DNA from: Saposhnikovia divaricata
Lineage: Eukaryota > Streptophyta > Magnoliopsida > Apiales > Apiaceae
Reading direction: 5' to 3'
Length of the DNA: 64,000 nt
Assembly (NCBI GenBank): GCA_036435485.1
Contig: CM071598.1
Span: forward strand, 173,920,148-173,984,147
Shown in pieces: positions 21,974-35,040 of the stretch (within the stretch, counting starts at the first letter, position 1; each line of letters begins with the position of its first letter). The notes beneath the pieces were generated by a model. The model saw nothing but the letters and a program-made list of their open reading frames with translations, did not search any database and was not told where the DNA came from. A program made the position numbers and the translations under genes.

Positions 21974-24900
21974 ATGGCAAATACCCAACTCACAATTCCT
22001 AAACACACCAATTTCATAGCAATAACCAACGATGTTGAAGCACCCAATGCAAACTTTAAGTGTTTCGTTCGATGGATGGCTGAATCATACATCAAGGATG
22101 CACTCTCAGCCAACCCAACTCTGTATCTAGATTTACTAGAACAGTTTTGGAGAACTGCTACTATGGAGGTCGTGGCCCTAGAGAATGCAATAACTTCATA
22201 TGTAATCTATTGCAAAATTCAAGACAAGGAAATCACCATCACTACTGAAAATATGAATCAAGCACTGGGGTTACAACAAGGAGTGTATGACAGTCAAGAA
22301 ACTGATCAGGAATTGGAAGATTTCTTTGATTTTATCAACTACTCAGATAGAATCAAGCTTGGAAATTTGAATAGGAAGTACTTGAGGAAGGAATGGAGCT
22401 ATGTCTTTGCCACTCTTCTTCAAGTCTTCACAGCAAGGAAGTCCAGCTTTGATCAAATCAGCACACCTGTTCAACAAATAGGATATGCTCTAGCATATGG
22501 GAGAAAGATTGATGTTGGTTTGATCATAATGCAAGAATTGTATGGGAGACTTGGTAAGAACTCAACCAAGAGAGGTAATGAAATTTTCTTCCTTCGCTTT
22601 ATTCGATCTGTACTTAATTTCATAGATGTTAAATTGATTGAATTGCCTGGGTTAGACAAAAATAGAATAGGCTATCCGAAATCCATGACCAAACTCATTT
22701 TTGGTAGCTTGGAGACTAGGAATGATGTGGATGTAAGGCTCAAAATAACTCCCCTTATGGAGAGTTTATTTAGGACTTACCCCCACAACATGCCAATATG
22801 TGCCTCAAAATCTGAGTTAGCTAGGCCCAAGTAAGTAGAGCAAAATGCTAACCCAGGGCCTGCTAACCAACCCTCTCAGCCAAACACTTTACCAAACACA
22901 GAGACAACTGCATCATCCTCTCAAAAGGGTGATGTTAGTAAAAAGAAGAGAAAACAGGTTGCTTCTGAACCTCTAAAAATCTTAACTGAAGCAGCCTTGG
23001 CTGTAGAATTAGGCATAGCAAGTTAGGAACCTGAGTCACCCTTACTAAGGCCAAAGAAGAAGAAGAAGGAGTCTAAAACCACCTCTTCAGTCACCCAAAT
23101 GGCTGAAGTTGTAAAATCAGGGGCAAACAGCTCACTAGGTGTATCCTCTCAACAGGGTGCATCTATAGAATCAAGCATTCTCCCCAATGCACCTACTTGT
23201 ACAGAGTCAGCACATGGGAGTGATAAGGCTAGCACAACACTGAGTGGAGAGCACATCACAATTGAAACTCCCTCTATCTCTCAGGGGGAGTTGCCAAAAT
23301 CTAATCTACAACACACTTCTCTTCCAGAATCTACCACTCATATTTCTTTGGAGCCTGCAACTCAAGCAATTGAGGATCAAGGCATTGATCATCAAGAATT
23401 CTTTTCTCTTGATGAGCCAATGGATTCAAGTGACTTGGTGCATGACACCTTGCTCACCACCCAGGTACCACATTTAGATGGTCAGGGAATGCATGCTGGG
23501 GCATCTCCTAATGACACCATCACAAACACAGAGGATTCACTAGTTTTAACTAGAGACTCTGTGCCTGTGTCAACTACTGTTGTAACTCATCCCACTTCTG
23601 TGGAGACAATAGTAGCAGAGTCTTTTCATCCGGTTACAGAAGTTGCATCTGTAACTGAGGAGTCTAGCTTGCCTAGCTCTAGCTCTCACTTTTTGTCCCA
23701 ATGGCTGAAGCCTGTGCAACATGACAGTGCTTCAGGATCAGGGTCTGTTCCACCACAAATGTCCATTGAAGCTCTCCAAAGCTATGTTGTGGATCAGATT
23801 CCTGAGTTTGTCAAAATAGCCCAGAACCTTGTCACCTCCAACATCTCAAATCCAGATTATGAAGCCATTCTACTATGCCATAGGGATGATGTGGAGATGC
23901 AGAAGGCCAAGATTATTGATGATGCTGAGAGAGATGGCAATGTAGATGCCTGTATGCAAGGAAAGTATGATGTAACTCTCAGTGAAGCACTTCAATATCT
24001 TAGAGAGGAATACATCACTTCACTGGGTTCAAATGCAAAATCCCTGTCCCCTAGTGATGTGTATGAAGCTGTCAATGATTCCTACAAGGGTTTTCTCAAG
24101 GCTGCACACTATCTTGGCAAGGGAGTCAAAACTGAAGTAAACAAGGTGAGTGACAAGACAGCAACTTCAGTAGAAGAGATCAAGAGGGCCTTTGATGCCA
24201 AATTTCCTCAACTAGACAGTGTGGTCAAAGATATCAGACACTGCAACATCACCTGCACCAAGATGGACAATAGTCTAGCTCTCCTTAAAGATACAGTCAC
24301 AGGTCTAGGAAGCAAATTTCAAATTCTATCTGATCAGACTACAGATGCCAATGCCATGCTTAGGACACTCTTTGCAAATCAATATAGAGACAAGCTGGTA
24401 ACTGAGGTTCCTGTGCATGAGCTGTCTAGATTTGAAGTGCAGAGACTTAAAGAACAATCCCTGTCTGGCTTCAAATCTAATGCATTATTCAGTAAGGTAG
24501 ATGCACTTGAAAAGGAGGTAGCTACTCTCACTCAGTCCAATGCTCATCTTACAGACAAGGTACAAACTCTAACTGAGCAGTTGAACACTGAAGCCACCAC
24601 CACAGCTGATGTTCTTCTGCATCAACAATCAATGTTGTCTGCAATGATGAAGCACATGGGTCTCCCTCAACCTGAAGAATCTTCAACCCCAAAGGTCAAT
24701 ACTACAGCCTCTGTGCCTAACAACAAGCCTAAGGGGGAGAAGAGGACATCAAGGAACTCAAATACAAAGGGGGAGAAACCACCAGTAAAGGGCATCAAAA
24801 TCACTGAAGGTGCTCATCAAAGAACTTCAAAATCTCTAATTCATGTGCCTGGCAAAGGAAAAGACAAAGTTGATGAGCCTCCTACTTCTCTGCCAGTTGT

Positions 24901-26755
24901 CACTCTACCAACTGTGCACATCACTACTTCCAGTGGTCAAAAGCAAACTATCACAACCATAGTGGTTGCAGGGAGTATGCCATCTGATAAACCTTCACTC
25001 TCCATATCCAAAAGTGCCAAGCCTGTAGAAGTGAAGGTGGTCACTGAGGCCAAGCTACAAGAAATTGCAAACTCAAATGTTTATCATGATGATGCATTCT
25101 TGGAGCTTCTGAAAGTCTCAAGAGAACAGGCTGGTGACACTCAATTGTATCTAAGGAGCTTAAAGGATCAGATCGATTACTTCACTGTGGTACCTAGAAA
25201 AGTTAATAGCTCATGGCTCAAGGAAGTAATGATGGTAGCAAAATCCAGAATCTGGCATCTAACCTACAAAACTCTACATGCCTTGAAACATTCAGAGATA
25301 GATGCACTGATTGAGCTCATAGAGAAGAGGAATGTAAATGAAAACAACAAGAGTTTGTATGATGACTTGAGGAATGGCCAACCTTCAAGGCTGCCAGAAG
25401 TGATTAAGAAGCCATGGACCATCATCTATCAGTCTGGCACCAGAATTGAAGAGATTAAACAATTGGTCATTCCCAATGATCTCACTTCTCGAAATCACAG
25501 ACTCATTATTGCCATCATTGATCTACTGCAAAAAAAGAAGGGGACAAGTACTGCTGAAGAGATAGAGGCACTGCACATTCTCAGATCATACATTGCAACT
25601 GGTGTAATTCCAGAAATGGCCAAGCCAAGGAGGAATAAGGATGATGAAGATGAAGACAAGAGTGATGGGAGGAGAAGTCATCACAGGAGTGATAAGGGGG
25701 ATGAGGACAAGAAGAAGAAGAAAGACAGCAAGGATAAGAAGGATGATGACCAAGGCAAAGTCTATGAGAGGAAGAATGGAAAACAGCAAGCCTTAGGCAT
25801 TGATAGCAGTAATCTCACCACAACACAAGACTTTAAGTCCAGGGTTAATGCTGTTAGTAATGACCTACAAAAATCTAATCCCATGACTTCTGCAACTGTT
25901 TTACCACCTCAAGAAGAGAAGAAGATTCAAGTCAAGAAACCATCTGTATATTTCAAAAAGCATACTACTAATGGAATACTACAATGGTCCACAAACAAAG
26001 GTCACATGCTACTGCCAGACAACCATGTCAAAAGGATCAAATTCAAACAAGCTGCAAGGAAACCAAAGCTATCCAAGTCAAGGACTCTGACAATCTATCC
26101 AAGCTTAAAACTCCAATCACTAGATGAAGATTTTGATGAAGATCAACTGCAATTCTTACAAGCTCAAAGAATCTATCATGTTGCCATTGTTGATAACTGC
26201 CTTGAGATCAAATATACTGATGGAAGGGAGGAGAAATTCAAACAAGGAGGATGTCAACACTGGGGCAAACTACATGACATAGAAAGAATCATTGCATTGT
26301 TGAGCTCAGAAGATAAAGTGGAAAGAGTATGGAAGCTGGAGCTAATTGATTTTGTGAAGATGAAGAGAGATCATAAGGAGAAAATCAGAAAAGAGTGTCT
26401 TGAGAAATGGCTAGCAAGGGAGAAAGAAATTGAGAGACTGGAGATTGAAGCAGAAAAGCTAAGGGCAAAGGGATTGTGTAGAGTTCAGTTTAACCCCTAT
26501 GTGGTGAAGTATAGGAGGAGAAATGGGAATCAGATCCACATCAGAATGAATCTACTCAACCACTATCCTACAAGCATTCTGAATTCAGTACTTGAAGATT
26601 TCAAAGACTCAATTTTGCTTGAAGAATTGGATGCTATGGCAGAAATAATAAAAGCTATGGATGAGAATACAAGGAAGGAGAAAGAAAGAAGACAGAAAGC
26701 ATATGATGATTTGCAAGCCAAAGCTATGGAAAGGGAAACAAATGACAATGGCTAG
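21974..26755 (+). pseudogene. Extra ORF of copia G downstream of pol (~1,590 codons, two in-frame stops)
   Basis: A single frame runs from ATG 21974 to TAG 26753-26755, broken only by TAA 22832-22834 and a TAG near 23023-23025. Residues 1-286 form a globular domain with NPTLYLDLLEQFWRTATM and many aromatic residues. Next comes a Ser/Thr-rich linker (about 23040-23700), then helical and probably coiled-coil stretches (about 24150-24650), a Pro/Lys linker, a second globular region (25040-25600), a Lys/Asp-rich tract (25640-25780), and a charged helical C-terminus (26290-26750). No signal peptide or membrane segment is evident, which argues against an envelope-like protein. The N-terminal domain resembles ORFs I recall from asterid copia elements; its function is unknown to me. 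Confidence 0.8.
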
Positions 26756-26900
26756 TACTTCATCATAGGCTGTAAGATTACTCATCCTGTAGTTCTATCC
26801 ACATTGCTAATCAAAATTCATACATGTACTGTCAAGTTTTATCTTTATGTATGTTAGGCTTGTTATCAGACATGAAATTGTGACTAAGGGTCTTACTCAC

Positions 26901-26913
26901 AATTTGGGGGAGA
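26901..26913 (+). other. Polypurine tract of copia element G
   Basis: AATTTGGGGGAGA directly precedes the TG of the 3' LTR at 26915. The 159 bp between the extra ORF and the LTR hold no other feature. Confidence 0.85.
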
Positions 26914-26914
26914 T

Positions 26915-28210
26915 TGTTAGTCACAGAGGCATGCCTGAATACATCTAATAACAAGCCTAAGTATGTGTAATGCTATGCATTACCTACATGACCTCTTAAC
27001 TGAGGGAACCTCTAGTTGTAGAGTTTCTACTTGTTCTGTACTTGTAATAGGCATCAAATTCTAGTTGTGTTACTGTAATTATAAAGTCAAGAATAATGCT
27101 TGAAAGAAGTTCCAAGGTTCATGCCTCAAGCAAGGAGATAAAGACTGCCAAATAATCACAGTTGGGATATGAAGAAATGAAGAATTTGCCTAAGTACCAA
27201 TTCGAGAAGTACATTTGTCTATTCGAGAAGTCCAACATTCGAGAAGTCAGAGATTCGATATCTCAGAAGACACTATTCGATATCTCTGAATACACTGTTG
27301 GATATCTCATTCGATATCTCAGAGATTCGATATGTCTATTACTCTATTCGAGAACTCATGGAGTCAACAAGTCAAAGCATCATTCGAGTTCTCTAAGAGT
27401 CAAAAAGTCAATGATCTATTCGATATCTCAAGGACTAAAGAAGCTATTCGACATCTCAGGGATTTAATATGTCAAAAAGCTCTATTCGATATCTCAAGGA
27501 GTCCCAGAGAAAAGAGCTATTCGAGAAGTGATTCAATATGTCAATATAACACTATTCGAGAACTTAGAGTTATCGATTAAGTCAATTCGAGTTCTCGAAT
27601 CAATCACTTAGCCACTTCTCGAATACATTCTTGGAGACAAAATACTGAAGAATTGTACAAGTCAGAAACCTGCAACAAGCCAAGATGCTTTATTTGACTA
27701 TGTACTTTAAAGCAGATTGGAAAGCCTACAAAGAAGCTTGGAGAGATAAGACAAAGGGACAAGGAGCTAAAGAAGTGGATCTGAACAGGCTTTGCAAAGT
27801 CAAATCTCTAGCCGTTTGGACTCTTACTCAAATGAGATAGACAGACTGGAAAGTATTTTGTTTACCTACCTTATTTGTAGTAAGTAGGTGTATCCATGTC
27901 TATAAGGATACAGCCTCACTTCCTTAGCTGTAGAGGGTGATAAGTTTTTCAAGATACATCTCAAGAAATATCTCTCTAAGAAAAACGAAGCTGAGAATAC
28001 TACCATTTGTATTCACAGATTGTAGCAAAATCTTTATCTAATAAAATATTAGATTAAAGTGATATTGTGTTGTGTTTGTCTTTGTTATCTGTTCTTACAT
28101 ATTTTACACATTCAACACATATCTTGCTGCAAAGATTCAAGAACGAAGAAAAGTTCAAGAATCCATTCACCCCCCCCTCTGTATTCTTTTACTGTATTCA
28201 ATACTCAACA
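26915..28210 (+). repeat. 3' LTR of copia element G (1296 bp)
   Basis: It is near-identical to 14043-15337, including the octamer array (now about 27201-27625). It ends CTCAACA and is followed by the target duplication AGGAT at 28211-28215. Confidence 0.95.
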
Positions 28211-28962
28211 AGGATCATGTGAGGCATATGGATATTGTGCTACAAAACGTTAAAACTTCATCAGTTGTATGCCAATCGGGGTAAGTGCGAGTTTGAAAAA
28301 AAAGAAGTTGCTTACTTGGGACACCTGATTTCAAATAAAGGGGTGGATGTTGACCCATCCAAAATCCAAGCAATTTTGGACTGGCCCATTCCCCAAAACG
28401 TCAAGCTGCTATGTGGGTTTCTTGGGCTAGTGGGATACTACCGTAAGTTCATAAAGAACTACTCCTAGATTGCGTGCCCTCTAACAGAGCAGTTAAAGAA
28501 AAAGAGTTATGGGTGGTCAAAAAAGTAACTGTAGCCTTCAACCAACTCAAACAGGCCTTAGTCATGGACCATTTTCTGCGCATTCTTGACTTTGAAGTTC
28601 ATTTTGTTCTAGAAACGGATGCCTCGGTCTATGGGTTGGGAGCAGTGTTACTTTAAGGGGAACACCAAATTGGGTATTTTAGCAAGATATTGCGACAACG
28701 GGCGCATTTGAAATCCATTTATGAGAAGGAGCTTATTGCAATCGTGTTAGCGGTCCAACGTTGGCGCCACTATTTGTTGGACCATACCTTCAAAATTCGG
28801 ACAGATCAACAAAGCTTAAAATTCCTCATGGAGCAGCGAGAAGTGGGAATGGAATACCAACGATGGGTGAGTAAGTTAATGGGATATCATTTCCAAATCA
28901 AGTACAAACTGGGTCAAAAACAACAAGGCCGTGGATTCTGTCACGTGCCAATCCCGAAGTAG
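28211..28962 (+). pseudogene. gypsy F RT (3' part) and RNase H remnant
   Basis: The gypsy frame resumes directly after the copia TSD with the RT thumb (KCEFEKKEVAYLGHLIS, FLGLVGYYRKFI). The frame changes near 28470-28500. RNase H has ETDASVYGLGAVL (first catalytic Asp), then TAA 28654-28656, then YEKELIAIVLAVQRWRHYL (Glu) and IRTDQQSL (Asp). The final aspartate region is degraded (GRGFCHVP where the family has VADALSR). Confidence 0.88.
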
Positions 28963-29139
28963 GGGTTCTTTGTAATCTGGTTTCAGTTGGGGGAGTGCAA
29001 TGGCAACATGTTCAAGATGATATCCAGGCTTATGGGTATTTGCAGGGATTGAAGAGTGATTTACTGGCGGGCAGTGCACTACCGAGGGGATTTGAGTTAG
29101 CCTAGGGAATTGTCAAGTATAAAGGGAGAATAGTAGTTC

Positions 29140-29354
29140 CACCAAAGGCATAAATTGTGGGTACTTTGCTAAAGGAATATCATGACTCCCCGGTGGGTGG
29201 ACATTCGCGGGAGTTCAAGACTTATCAGCGAATAGCAAGAGAATGGTACTGGGTGGGTATGCGCAAGGCAATTTCGAAGTATGTCAGGGAATGTATGACT
29301 TGTTAGTAGCAGAAACAATCCTCACTAAAGCCAACAGGGCTCTTACAGCCTTTA
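29140..29354 (+). pseudogene. gypsy F integrase zinc-binding domain, truncated
   Basis: The stretch from about 29160 reads YHDSPVGGHSREFKTYQRIAR...CMTC, the HHCC domain, with stops directly after CMTC at about 29302. It is cut at 29354 by element A, whose insertion should have duplicated the 5 bp CTTTA (29350-29354). Confidence 0.8.
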
Positions 29355-30719
29355 TGTAACACCCCAGATCCGAGGTCAGGGATCGGGTCGTTACGGTCTC
29401 ATAACTCATACATAATACTTGACTTGAGTCCAAAATCAATAAGTAGAATGCTGTGACCCCACAATAATATCCACACACACACACACACACAGTTATAGTC
29501 CCAGAGATGAAATTGAAATAGGTCTTACATAAAGGGGTTTACGAATAAAAGTTATTACAAGCCAAAAGGATAACATCATAAGTTTAAAAGTTTTGCCGTT
29601 GATTACATTAATTATACATATAGTTAAACAGGAAACAAAAGCTGTCTAACTATGCTACCTCAGCAATGGCGGCTAGCATCTCAGCGGGGAGTCCGGTGGG
29701 TCGGGTAACCCGCTTGCGCCGAGTGTGCCTGACGCGAGCCATCTGTCCTAGCTGTTGTTGTGACATAATAAATAAGCAAGGGTGAGCAATAGCCCACCAA
29801 CAATAATATAACTGAACAAGGATGATATATATATATATATACAGCAGTTCAAACAACTTTGAAACCATATGCCATGCCTTAGCGAAGATAATACCAGTAT
29901 AAGGTAATTGATGAAGCTACAAGTAACTCAAAACATATATATTCAAATTATGAATACTTTTCCAATACTGCCAACAATAATACTGTTGCAGAAAATAAAT
30001 GAATCTGGATGATTGAACTTATGCTGGAGTATTCACCGCGCCCACTGCCAATCCTTACGATGATCAGTCGCAGATTGTACAGCTCAATTTAGATTTACTA
30101 CCGGTAGAAGGAAGAACTGACGGCTTTACTTGTCTACCGCCCTACTAGCTCTCCCCGGCCAATGGTTGGGCCAAAGGGGATGGACCAGCGCTACTCGGCC
30201 TCCTACACGACTCCAAGTTCGAAAAGAATTTCGTGACTCTGAATGCAAAATCCGTCTCCCTTTCCCCAAGTATAATACTTGTTGATAAGACTCCACAAAG
30301 TAGTCGTATCTAGTTGGAAAGGAAAATTCAACATTTGGTCTCCCAAGCTGTTGCTTGTTAGAGGACACCATCTTGTTCCGATAATCTTACCCCTCGAATG
30401 ATGAGAGGGTACACTGATGCAATAGATAGCATTTCTAGTTGCGAGTGAAAAGAATACTTTTTGAAAGATTTATTACCGGGCAGTCATCAAGATAAATAAC
30501 ATTTTTCAAGTAAGGTTCTCTTATTATTTGGAAGATAGATTCGAAGGAAGAACGACATTTTGAGAACCTTTCTCGATATAATAATAGTAATAATCCGACT
30601 TCGAAGAAATTTTATAATTATCGAAGGTCAACGATGATATATGAAGTCATTTTAGAGTATTAGATAAATATTCGGAGAATATTTATTGTATCAGAAATAA
30701 TTACAGAAGGCTTATGACT

Positions 30720-31150
30720 ACGAGCGAATTATTTATTGAATAATTAAATATTTAAATAATATTCAAAATAATATCCGTTCAAGTAATAATACTTGAAAGG
30801 AAACTTGAAATAATATTTGATAAATAAATAGATCATCATATGAATATTTAAAATAATATTCATCAAGTAATTAGGAACTTAAATGAATATTCACAAAGTA
30901 ATATTCATTTAATGAATAATATTCTAAATGAATATCAAAGTAATATTCATTTAGTAATCCAAGCTTTTAAAAGAATATTCGAAATAATATTCGATAAATG
31001 AATCGACTTTGAATGAATATTGAAAAATAATATTCATTGAATAAATAGCGTTCAAATAATTATTTGAAGTAATAATCGTTAATTAAATAATCACGGACGA
31101 ATATTCAAATAATATTCGTCAACCAAATAATGGAAAATATTTACTTAAAT
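30720..31150. repeat. AT-rich imperfect repeat block in LTR A
   Basis: There are many copies of AATATTCATT/AATGAATATT words, often as self-complementary pairs, spaced about 25-70 bp apart. The equivalent block in LTR B lies at about 56750-57420. Confidence 0.8.
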
Positions 31151-31374
31151 ATTTTCCTCGAATGTAATTACGATATATCAAGAAGTACTGACTCCCGGTC
31201 TATACTCAACGAATACGATATATATGCCCTTCTCTAAGGGACTTATCAACAACCGGCTTATAACTGATTATTCGATATCTAGCATATAAGCCAACAATAA
31301 TTCAAGGAACAGGTATCACAATATATCTTGAAAGTAGGCATGCATGTTATGGCATATGAAACACAAAATTGAAT

Positions 31375-31376
<2 letters not shown>

Positions 31377-31417
<41 letters not shown>
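31377..31417. repeat. (TA)n microsatellite in LTR A
   Basis: About 20 uninterrupted TA units. In LTR B the matching place (near 57637-57650) has only a short run. Confidence 0.95.
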
Positions 31418-31420
<3 letters not shown>

Positions 31421-33655
31421 CAACAACAGCCTTTAAAAGGATTTAGAACTTGCCTGGTAACCGAGTACGAGTAGGGGTAGTGGTAGGGTGTTTCGGGTCA
31501 GCTCGACGATCTATAAATAGTCAAGAGATTCTAGATTAATCACTTAACACTTTTTAAAAGGGTAAGTATCAACTTAAGTCGAAACATGTTTTCGAATTAT
31601 CTCGTTATATCCCTTTTTGCGTAACTCTTTTTATTACCGATACGATCCGACATTTGTTCGTCGTTAAGACATGTCATCGTACTCGCACTTGGTGTATACT
31701 TAAGTCGTATAAGTTCTAAATTCGATTGATTACGAACCAAGATTATAACTCGAGTTTTATCGCTCGTTTTCTAAGTTATAACCAAAGTTATAACCAAAGT
31801 TATACTTTTAAGGGGTTCGTTCGCGTTTAATCTTGATTCAAACATTTTTATAAAATCGAAAAACAATCCGATTCACATGAGGTTTTCTCTCACACCTTCC
31901 TTTTTACCTCTAGTATTTAATTACCAAGATTCGCCACTGACTTACATATTTTACGAGGGTTCAATTTTAGTTACGAATTCTCGTTTACGGTTTCGAACTA
32001 CTTTTAGTATACCGGCCATAACTCCTAAACTGTAAGTACGTTTCACACGTTCTTTATATCAAAACGAAGCTTGGAACATTATCTATCTTATCATGGCATT
32101 ACGAAATTTCGGCATTACGACGGTTATAAATCGAATATTTACCAATTTCAAACCTTCCCATAAACATGGTATCCACTCCAAACAACATATACATGATTTA
32201 TAACCATGAACTGAGGCCAAGCAATGCCTTTCTGTTCATCTAACTATTTTTAACATTTATCAAGATCCATTCATAATCATGCTTATAATCATGCTTTAAC
32301 CTTAACATAACCATAACTAAGTTATATCTATCATAAACATGCTTAAATCTCAAACAAGGGTTAGGGTTTCAAGAGGTTATACCTTCCTTAGAGAGTGATA
32401 TAGCCTTACTAAGCCTTGTATGGTCCTTAGGAGTGCTTAAGCTTGCTAGATCAATCAAAAGAAATCAAGAAAACAAAGTTAGATCTTGAAGAACACTATT
32501 CATGCTCCTCTTGAATGATTTATTTGAAAATGGAAACAAAGGAATTTGGGCTCGAAATTTCTAGGATATTAGTTTCTTGAATTTTAGGACTCACCTTAAA
32601 AATTACAAGATCAAATGATGGTTGGAAGTTGGATTTTGGTTTTGAATTTAGAGCATAGGTCGAATGGATGTAATGGAGAGAGATGTTTGATATTTTTGTG
32701 CTCTTTGCTTGGTTAATGTGATAATAACGCATCAAGTGGATGAGGTTTAGATAATATCTCATCTAAAAGCCACTTTAATAAAGTGATGATGTATAGGATG
32801 ATGAAAATGGATGGACAAGTGTTGAGATTTTGATGGTTCTCATGTAACTAGTGGTTTGATTTTGCTAAGTGCTAGTTAATCTCCAAACATGCTAGTTACT
32901 TATGTAACTAAGTAGTTACTAGATATTTATCACTTGCACATGAATGTATCTTGCTTCCTCTGCTTGATTCTGTGTCCGGTTATTGCCCGTTTCGATTGAT
33001 CGTTCGTAGGAATATTTCACGGATTTCTAATTAGGGTTTACCGGGAATCTTCTTAATATTAATACTATCATTCTACATCTTTCTTTCTAACTTTCCAATT
33101 TATATTCCTTAAATCCCTTCGTTAAATCCTTAAGGCTATCAATGTCCAGGTAACTCTCGGAGAAAATAAAAGTGCGGTTTTTCAGAATCCGACAGCTTTT
33201 ACATACACTTATTTTCCCCCTGGATCACTAATACGAACTCGGAAATCCGTTCCGAATACTTCTATATATTGTCGTCTGATATTATTCTTACTTCCACCAG
33301 AAACACTATTCATTCTTTGTTCTTTACTTATTCTCTTAGGGTTGTACAATTGTCCGTATTCTCTTTCGATCGCTCCTTAATCTTTTTACGGAACCACTAG
33401 ATTAATCGTTATCGATCTGGATGACATGAGAATATTCTCCTGCTTGGAATTGCCATATCTTATTCCCCTAGGAGATAGATTATTCTTACCTAAGTTGTCA
33501 ACCATTAGCATTCTTCAAGACATATAAATAATAAAGTCGAATTCCATTCATTCTTTCAGAATATCAACTATTACATCGTAGCCGTAACCACTATTCATCC
33601 TTACATCATTAAATAAATAAAAGTTTTAATTCTACCCAAAATCTGGGTTCTTACA

Positions 33656-33672
33656 GTCTCCCCTCCTTAAAA
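33656..33672 (-). other. Polypurine tract of element A
   Basis: On the minus strand it reads TTTTAAGGAGGGGAGAC, immediately before the TGTAAGAACC start of the 3' LTR. The same tract is found next to the LTRs of B and C. Confidence 0.88.
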
Positions 33673-33688
33673 GGATTCCGTCCCGGAA

Positions 33689-35040
33689 TCAGTTTGAAAA
33701 CAAATGGGGGTACTTTTCTTGCATTGTGCTTTCAAGCTCCCAGGTTGATTCTTCTACATTGTGGTTTTGCCACAAAACTCTGACTAGCTGAATGACCTTG
33801 TTTCGGAGCACTTGTTCCTTCCGGTCTATGATTTCCATCGGTTGCTCTACATAGGTCAAGTCTGGTTGCATGTCCACTTGCTCATAATCTACAATGTGCT
33901 TGGCATCCAGATTATACTTCCTCAGCATCGAAACATGGAACACATTGTGCACCTGCTATAGATTCGGGGGCAATGCCAGCTCGTAAGCTTGTTCCCCAAT
34001 CCGTCTCAAGACCTTAAATGGTCCAATGTATCTGGGACTCAGCTTTCCTTTCTTTTCAAATCTCATTAAACCTTTCCAAGGTGACACCTTCAAAAACACT
34101 AGGTCTCCTACTTCGTATTCCTTGCCTTTCCGAGCTAAGTCGGCATATTTCTTTTGTCGATCCTGGGCCGCTACCAACCGTCCTCTGATTAGATCTACTG
34201 CATCTTTAGTTCGTTGGATCACTTCGGTCCCGAGCATCTTTCGCTCTCTAACTTCATCCCAATACAAGGGAGATCGACATTTCCTTCCATAAAGGGCCTC
34301 ATAAGGTGGCATTCCTATACTGGAATGGAAGCTGTTATCGTAGGAAAACTCGATCAATGGCAAGTGATCATCCGAATTTCCTTTGAAGTCTATAGCGCAG
34401 ACTCTCAACATATCCTCTAGCGTTTGGATGGTCCTTTCACTTTGCCCGTCTGTCTGGGGGTGGTAGGCTGTGTTCATGTTTAGCCGGGTCCCTACACATT
34501 CTTGAAAACTTCTCCAAAACCTGGAGTTAAATCTAGGATCTCGATCGGATACTATTGCGACTGGGACTCCATGTCGCGCCACTATGTCTTTTAAGTAGAT
34601 ATCCACTAGTCTGTCGACCGTTTACCTTTCATTGATCGGGAGAAAGTGAGCTGACCTCGTCAGTCGATCTACAATTACCCATATGGCGTCATGTTTAGCC
34701 TTGGTCCTTGGTAAACCTACTACAAAATCCATGGCTATGTGTTCCCATTTCCATTCTGGAATCTCCAAGGGGTGTAGAAGTCCGCTGGGCTTCTGGTGCT
34801 CTGCTTTCACTCGCTGGCAGATCAAGTATCTGCTTACCCATTCTGCTACGTCCTTTTTTATATTGGGCCACCAGTAATACTCCTTCAAATCCCTATACAG
34901 TTTGGTGCTACCGGGGTGCACCGAGTATCTTGAGTTGTGTGCCTCGTTTAAAATCTCATCCTTGAGTTCCTGAACTTTTGGGATCCATATCCTGTATGTG
35001 TACCTCATGATCCCTTCCTTGTCTCTTTCACACTTAATTT
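33689..35040 (-). pseudogene. Element A integrase and chromodomain-like tail
   Basis: Read leftward from 35040: zinc-binding domain (EAHNSRYSVHPGS...CQR), in which the first Cys of the CX2C pair in B is a Tyr (YLIC); catalytic core with MDFVVG, IVSDRDPRF and DGQSER; GPFKVLRRIG region; chromodomain-like tail ending YPHLFSN. Two stops break the frame, at 34622-34624 (Tyr codon in B) and 33956-33958 (Gln codon in B). D1 interrupts the linker upstream at 35046. Confidence 0.92.

Larger units (their letters stand above)
14043..28210 (+). mobile_element. Complete 14.2 kb Ty1/copia element G (SIRE-like) with a large extra ORF
   Basis: Two LTRs (14043-15337 and 26915-28210), a primer-binding site, gag, pol, a spacer, a long extra ORF and a polypurine tract are all present, flanked by the 5-bp duplication AGGAT. 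By eye the LTRs differ at about 17 positions plus one C-run indel, roughly 1.3%, so insertion was recent. Several stops and frame breaks nonetheless disable gag, pol and the extra ORF. Long LTRs, the RT wording (MDVKSAFLNGELEEEVYVQQPPGFE) and an ORF downstream of pol fit the SIRE/Maximus lineage. The length is unusually large for copia. Confidence 0.95.
10144..29354 (+). mobile_element. Degenerate Ty3/gypsy element F, hosting two copia insertions and truncated by element A
   Basis: The order gag, protease, RT, RNase H, integrase is that of Ty3/gypsy. The element is split by a solo copia LTR in gag (10957-12254) and by the complete copia element G in RT (14043-28210). In both cases the gypsy reading frame resumes immediately beyond the insertion. 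At 29355 the 3' LTR of element A interrupts the integrase zinc-binding domain, so the rest of integrase and the 3' LTR lie beyond the window. Several stops and frameshifts make it inactive. The knuckle of the form CFRCD...GHKC suggests a chromovirus-like lineage, but I cannot assign it firmly. Confidence 0.88.
29355..33655 (-). repeat. 3' LTR of element A (4301 bp)
   Basis: On the plus strand it runs from TGTAACACCCC to GGTTCTTACA, that is TG...CA on either strand. It adjoins the polypurine tract at 33656. Inside are a CA microsatellite (29472-29490), a TA microsatellite (31377-31417), a 430-bp AT-rich block of imperfect AATATTCATT repeats (30720-31150), and only random ORFs. It is the same family as the LTR of element B (55389-59939), with a few hundred bp of length difference. 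Confidence 0.92.

Noticed and set aside
23099..26755. Extra ORF of G as an envelope glycoprotein
   Set aside because: No signal peptide, membrane anchor or cysteine pattern is visible; only its position after pol suggested it.
33689..33952. Independent chromodomain gene
   Set aside because: It is the C-terminal tail of the integrase of element A, separated only by a stop at 33956-33958.
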